Positions 4,016 through 6,605 of a stretch of 6,605 nucleotides of DNA are shown here, piece by piece. The stretch spans positions 1 through 6,605 of the forward strand of contig CAZVWH010000132.1 of NCBI GenBank assembly GCA_964631175.1, in the 5' to 3' direction. Below the pieces are notes generated by a model. That model searched no databases. It saw only the letters and a list, made by a program, of their open reading frames with translations, and was not told the DNA's origin. The stretch comes from CAZVWH01 sp964631175 (GTDB lineage: Bacteria > Planctomycetota > Phycisphaerae > Sedimentisphaerales > Anaerobacaceae). Made by a program: the position numbers and the translations under genes. Positions within the stretch are counted from its first letter, which is position 1, and every line of letters starts with the position of its first letter.

Positions 4016-6605
4016 TTATACCACATCGGGATCAGGTAGCAATAGTTCTGTAACTACTGCACCAGTGATTGATAAAATAGTGAAGATAAATACTCGCCAC
4101 ATACAGCTTGTCATAATATTGTAAGTCCGCAGGACGCCTTGCGGCGCTATAATTCCGCTATTATGGCTAAGTATGGCTGAGACTGCCGTATAAAGAACTC
4201 CTGTTAAAACAGCACAGACACTCACAGCGATAATGCGCCTGCCTAACGCCGCACCGCCACAGCCTAAGGTTACTATCCCGCCGCAAACCAGCGGCACAGC
4301 TACAACGAGCAGCCAAATATTCTTCAAGCTCGGCAGTTTTTCAACATTACTAATAAAAACAAAATCCGCGAGTCCAAATATCGCCGCCGCGGCGAGAGCA
4401 CACAAACATACGTGCCAATATCGTGGCTTTATAAATGCTCGAATCTCAGCTCGCCTGCGCATTCGTCGCCGTATTGTCAAAGGCCAGTTATAGAACAAGC
4501 GAAAAATTCCATGCTCCAGCAGCGCACCTCTTTCACCAAAGACAGGGACAATGTGCACCGCTTCGGTCGACCAGTGAACCGCCATAAAGCGCGCCAAAGC
4601 AGGATAACGATACGTCATCTGGATAGGAAAAGCCAGATAACCAACGTATTTGAAAAAGCCCAAAAAAACCGCGATATTATAGTCTTTGAAATTCCTCTCG
4701 CTTATCACCAGATACAGAACATAAAGTCCTCGTGTCAGCGACCCCGGCGAAATCGGAACTACCTGAAATAATGCGATTATGCCAAGTCCTATACCCCATG
4801 CCTGTGCCCTCGGCATTTCCGGATGCATTAAAATATAAATAATCGCAACCAGCACAGAGACAACCTGCGTCACCGGCAAAGTGCAAACATGCACCGCTAA
4901 ACTCTTGAGATATTTTTGTATAAAAGGCTCGCTAATTCGTGAAAGGATAATTTTTGCGTCCTTATCACTGAGGATATGTTTTTTCCGGCCATCGGTTATC
5001 ATTTCCCGCAGCCACTGCTGGCGCAGCTCCGCATTAAAATACAGCCGAATCGGCCGAATAAATATGTACACAAGTTTTTCTTTTCTGAAATTTTTATCGG
5101 TTAAAAATCGGTGAAGCTTGGCGGGCAAAATCGAAATGGGCAGATGGCAGAAAAATCGCCAAATTTCATCCGATATTTTAAGCGCTTGCTGTTCGTTAAC
5201 TCGTCCTGCTCTGTGCCAGACAGAAACTATCTCTGCGATTCTTGCTCGAACCGCTCGGAGCAAATATCCCCGGCTCGTAAGAAGCTCCGTATAGTGCTTG
5301 CGCCAATAAGGCTGGCCCCAAATCTTAAGAATGAACTTTCCAAGTAGCGGAATAAGACCGATGATAGCAAATAACAACGTTAAGAGCCTGCTGCTTTGCA
5401 GCTTCTGCTCGTGTTGCTGATCGATAAAATTTCGCACTTTCCAGCCGGTGATAGCACTAACAAGCATTGTTGACCAAAGCTGTCGGCTATACAGAAACCG
5501 GATATGATTATGTATAATATCAGGAGCCGAATTTCGATAAATCCGCTCTGATTCTTTTAACTCTTCCAGCATTCTTGGCATATCAGCGAATTCATCGCTG
5601 TCTGTTTCCACGAAGGTTTGTAGTTTGCTGATACTGCCGCGGTCGAACTGTACTAATGAGCCTCGCATAAAGCCAGCGGCTATTAGCTTAAAATCCCCCG
5701 GACTCATCGGCAAAAATGGTAGTAGTGCAAGTCCCGCCCTAAAATCAACCGCCACCAGACCTGTTGATGAATTAGCCCCCGCACCTGTGGCGGGGGCTGC
5801 CTCGGCCACAGGTGCCGAGGCTAAACCTCGGCGTTTCAGGCAGTTCGGCTGACTCTTGCACGTTGACCATTCATATTGCCTCGCAAATTCGTAGCCTCCC
5901 ATATCGTGCAGAAGCTCGACAAATTCGTGCATAAACTCGTACTTCGCACGGTATTCGGGCGAGCCCAACCGGCTTTTGGCCGGAATTTTGGATTTTTTTC
6001 TGACCCTCCGCCAGCGCCGCAGCATATCCAGGTGGTCATCGACCTCCAGCCGCCAGGTGCGTCCGTCAATCCACTCGCTCAATTCTCCACAACTGCCTAA
6101 GGTGCTATCAATAAAGGTTGCGTGAATATCGACAACGGTATTCTCATCGCCGAATCGAATCTTTGCTGCCCGGCGGATAAATTTCTGCCAAAGTGCGCCG
6201 GCCCTGACCGCCGCCGGATTGACCTGCAAGGCAAATGGTCCTTGAAAGCCTATCCAATAGAGCAAATTACGAAACAGACGAGAAAACCTCGAAGGCGGAA
6301 TGAGAATCTTCATCGCATAAACATGGCCTACTTTGAGTCCGTCTATTGCCCCCTTGCTTTCTTGCGAAAGCAAGAACGGGGGCTCGATTGCCAGAACCTT
6401 TACTTTATAGACCTGCCCCGCGAAACCTCCACCTACAAATTTCTCAACAACCAGATGAACTCGGGCTGAGTTTGCCTGGCTTACACCTGTCACGTTAAAG
6501 TCAAGCTCAGTGCCCGGCTCATAGCGTCTGAGGCGTATCGGCCGATGCAATTGCGCTGCGTGAAATTGCTCTTCAAGTTTTTTACAAACTTCGACAGAAT
6601 ATTCT
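4016..6605 (-). CDS. Multi-pass membrane protein with kinase-like N-terminal fold (5' partial)
   Basis: Unnamed protein; residues are counted from the TTG at 6550 (844 aa). The frame stays open for 18 more codons to the window edge (EYSVEVCKKLEEQFHAAQ), and no Shine-Dalgarno supports the TTG, so the true start probably lies outside. The N-terminal half shows protein-kinase landmarks in order: GGGFAGQV (40-47, fitting GxGxxGxV), YAMKIL (78-83, Lys81 like the VAIK lysine), ELSEWIDG (156-163, hinge-like), ELLHDMGG (212-219), QPNCL (234-238) and VAVDFRAG (266-273, DFG-like). The HRD aspartate position falls on Cys231, so it may be a pseudokinase or an atypical enzyme. About eight hydrophobic segments follow, near 387-409, 553-575, 584-601, 625-643, 711-734, 745-768, 772-794 and 818-836. 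Three palindromic repeats lie in frame (residues 56-68, 240-259, 802-809). The kinase reading is by motif order only. Confidence 0.85.
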   Translation of the reverse strand, partial: EYSVEVCKKLEEQFHAAQLHRPIRLRRYEPGTELDFNVTGVSQANSARVHLVVEKFVGGGFAGQVYKVKVLAIEPPFLLSQESKGAIDGLKVGHVYAMKILIPPSRFSRLFRNLLYWIGFQGPFALQVNPAAVRAGALWQKFIRRAAKIRFGDENTVVDIHATFIDSTLGSCGELSEWIDGRTWRLEVDDHLDMLRRWRRVRKKSKIPAKSRLGSPEYRAKYEFMHEFVELLHDMGGYEFARQYEWSTCKSQPNCLKRRGLASAPVAEAAPATGAGANSSTGLVAVDFRAGLALLPFLPMSPGDFKLIAAGFMRGSLVQFDRGSISKLQTFVETDSDEFADMPRMLEELKESERIYRNSAPDIIHNHIRFLYSRQLWSTMLVSAITGWKVRNFIDQQHEQKLQSSRLLTLLFAIIGLIPLLGKFILKIWGQPYWRKHYTELLTSRGYLLRAVRARIAEIVSVWHRAGRVNEQQALKISDEIWRFFCHLPISILPAKLHRFLTDKNFRKEKLVYIFIRPIRLYFNAELRQQWLREMITDGRKKHILSDKDAKIILSRISEPFIQKYLKSLAVHVCTLPVTQVVSVLVAIIYILMHPEMPRAQAWGIGLGIIALFQVVPISPGSLTRGLYVLYLVISERNFKDYNIAVFLGFFKYVGYLAFPIQMTYRYPALARFMAVHWSTEAVHIVPVFGERGALLEHGIFRLFYNWPLTIRRRMRRRAEIRAFIKPRYWHVCLCALAAAAIFGLADFVFISNVEKLPSLKNIWLLVVAVPLVCGGIVTLGCGGAALGRRIIAVSVCAVLTGVLYTAVSAILSHNSGIIAPQGVLRTYNIMTSCMWRVFIFTILSITGAVVTELLLPDPDVV
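4124..4145. repeat. 22-nt palindromic unit shared with purA
   Basis: On the plus strand CCGCAGGACGCCTTGCGG (4127-4144) is nearly self-complementary, with a perfect CCGCA/TGCGG outer stem. Its reverse complement over 22 nt matches 333-354 in the purA insert at 19 positions, and the three differences are all transitions. It encodes APQGVLRT (residues 802-809) in the loop between the last two predicted membrane helices. Confidence 0.75.
5774..5832. repeat. Double hairpin with complementary loops, in frame in the kinase-like domain
   Basis: Hairpin 1: AGCCCCCGC (5774-5782) with GCGGGGGCT (5790-5798), 7-nt loop ACCTGTG. Hairpin 2: GCCTCGGC (5799-5806) with GCCGAGGC (5814-5821), 7-nt loop CACAGGT. 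The two loops are exact complements, extendable to 10 nt (5781-5790 with 5806-5815). A third arm CCTCGGC (5826-5832) can compete for GCCGAGG (5814-5820). It encodes Ala/Pro/Gly-rich residues 240-259, between the QPNCL and VAVDF motifs. The low-complexity peptide and the perfect DNA symmetry point to an inserted element. Confidence 0.85.
6348..6383. repeat. Palindrome in frame in the glycine-loop region
   Basis: CTTGCTTTC (6353-6361) pairs perfectly with GAAAGCAAG (6366-6374) around a TTGC loop, and GCCCC (6348-6352) pairs with GGGGC (6379-6383) beyond a small bulge. Bases 6370-6383 match the intergenic repeat at 1465-1478 in 13 of 14, inverted. It encodes EPPFLLSQESKGA (residues 56-68) between the glycine-rich loop and the YAMK motif, where kinase folds have a beta-turn. 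Confidence 0.85.

Noticed and set aside
3937..4053. Plus-strand frame of 38 codons (begins MTKKSSFFETG) as a possible precursor peptide for the radical SAM enzyme
   Set aside because: It has no ribosome binding site, runs over the terminator-like hairpin and the 3' end of the opposing gene, and has no Cys-rich or leader-core character.
5969..5983. CCGGC/GCCGG 5-bp hairpin inside the membrane-protein gene
   Set aside because: Short, no related copy elsewhere in the window, and surrounding residues do not look like low-complexity insert; could be chance.

Overview
The window carries four protein-coding genes, all on the minus strand, so transcription runs from high to low coordinates. In that order they are: a large multi-pass membrane protein with a kinase-like N-terminal part (6605 to 4016, its 5' end cut by the window edge), a radical SAM protein with a twitch/SPASM-type C-terminal cluster motif (3794 to 2271), a small two-helix membrane protein (2256 to 1756), and adenylosuccinate synthetase purA (1437 to 55). 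I see no convincing plus-strand gene, rRNA, tRNA, CRISPR array or transposase. The organism is a bacterium of moderate GC content. The abundance of short GC-rich palindromes between and inside genes, together with the unrecognised membrane proteins, suggests a Planctomycetota/Phycisphaerae-like or similar environmental lineage. That placement is an impression from sequence style, not a demonstrated assignment.

Layout. 4016-6605 is the kinase-like membrane protein. 3795-4015 is a real intergenic break, with a weak rho-independent terminator for the upstream gene and a perfect 8-bp inverted repeat just ahead of the radical SAM ribosome binding site. The radical SAM gene and the small membrane-protein gene are 14 nt apart and probably form one operon. 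1438-1755 (318 nt) has no gene and is almost entirely repeat: an 11-bp inverted repeat starting inside the stop codon of the small gene, a 16-nt tandem repeat, and two compound GC-rich palindromes leading up to the purA ribosome binding site. Positions 3-19 hold another perfect palindrome just after purA.

The most notable feature is that elements like those in the intergenic spacer also sit in frame inside the two longest genes. PurA has two insertions relative to the normal family layout. They share a 20-nt identical core read in the same frame, so the peptide QKTEAPS occurs twice. The larger insert also contains a 22-nt unit that recurs (19 of 22 identical, all three differences transitions) near the C-terminus of the membrane protein in the opposite orientation. 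The membrane protein has two further strong palindromes, one of which shares 13 of 14 bases with the intergenic repeat. Where the protein fold can be guessed, these insertions fall in surface loops. This resembles the way Rickettsia palindromic elements enter reading frames, and suggests a small palindromic element population that tolerates or exploits in-frame insertion.

Functional links: purA makes the committed precursor of AMP and is a housekeeping gene. The radical SAM/small membrane protein pair has no visible substrate or precursor peptide here, so its pathway cannot be told from this window. The kinase-like membrane protein is unnamed and probably transcribed separately.
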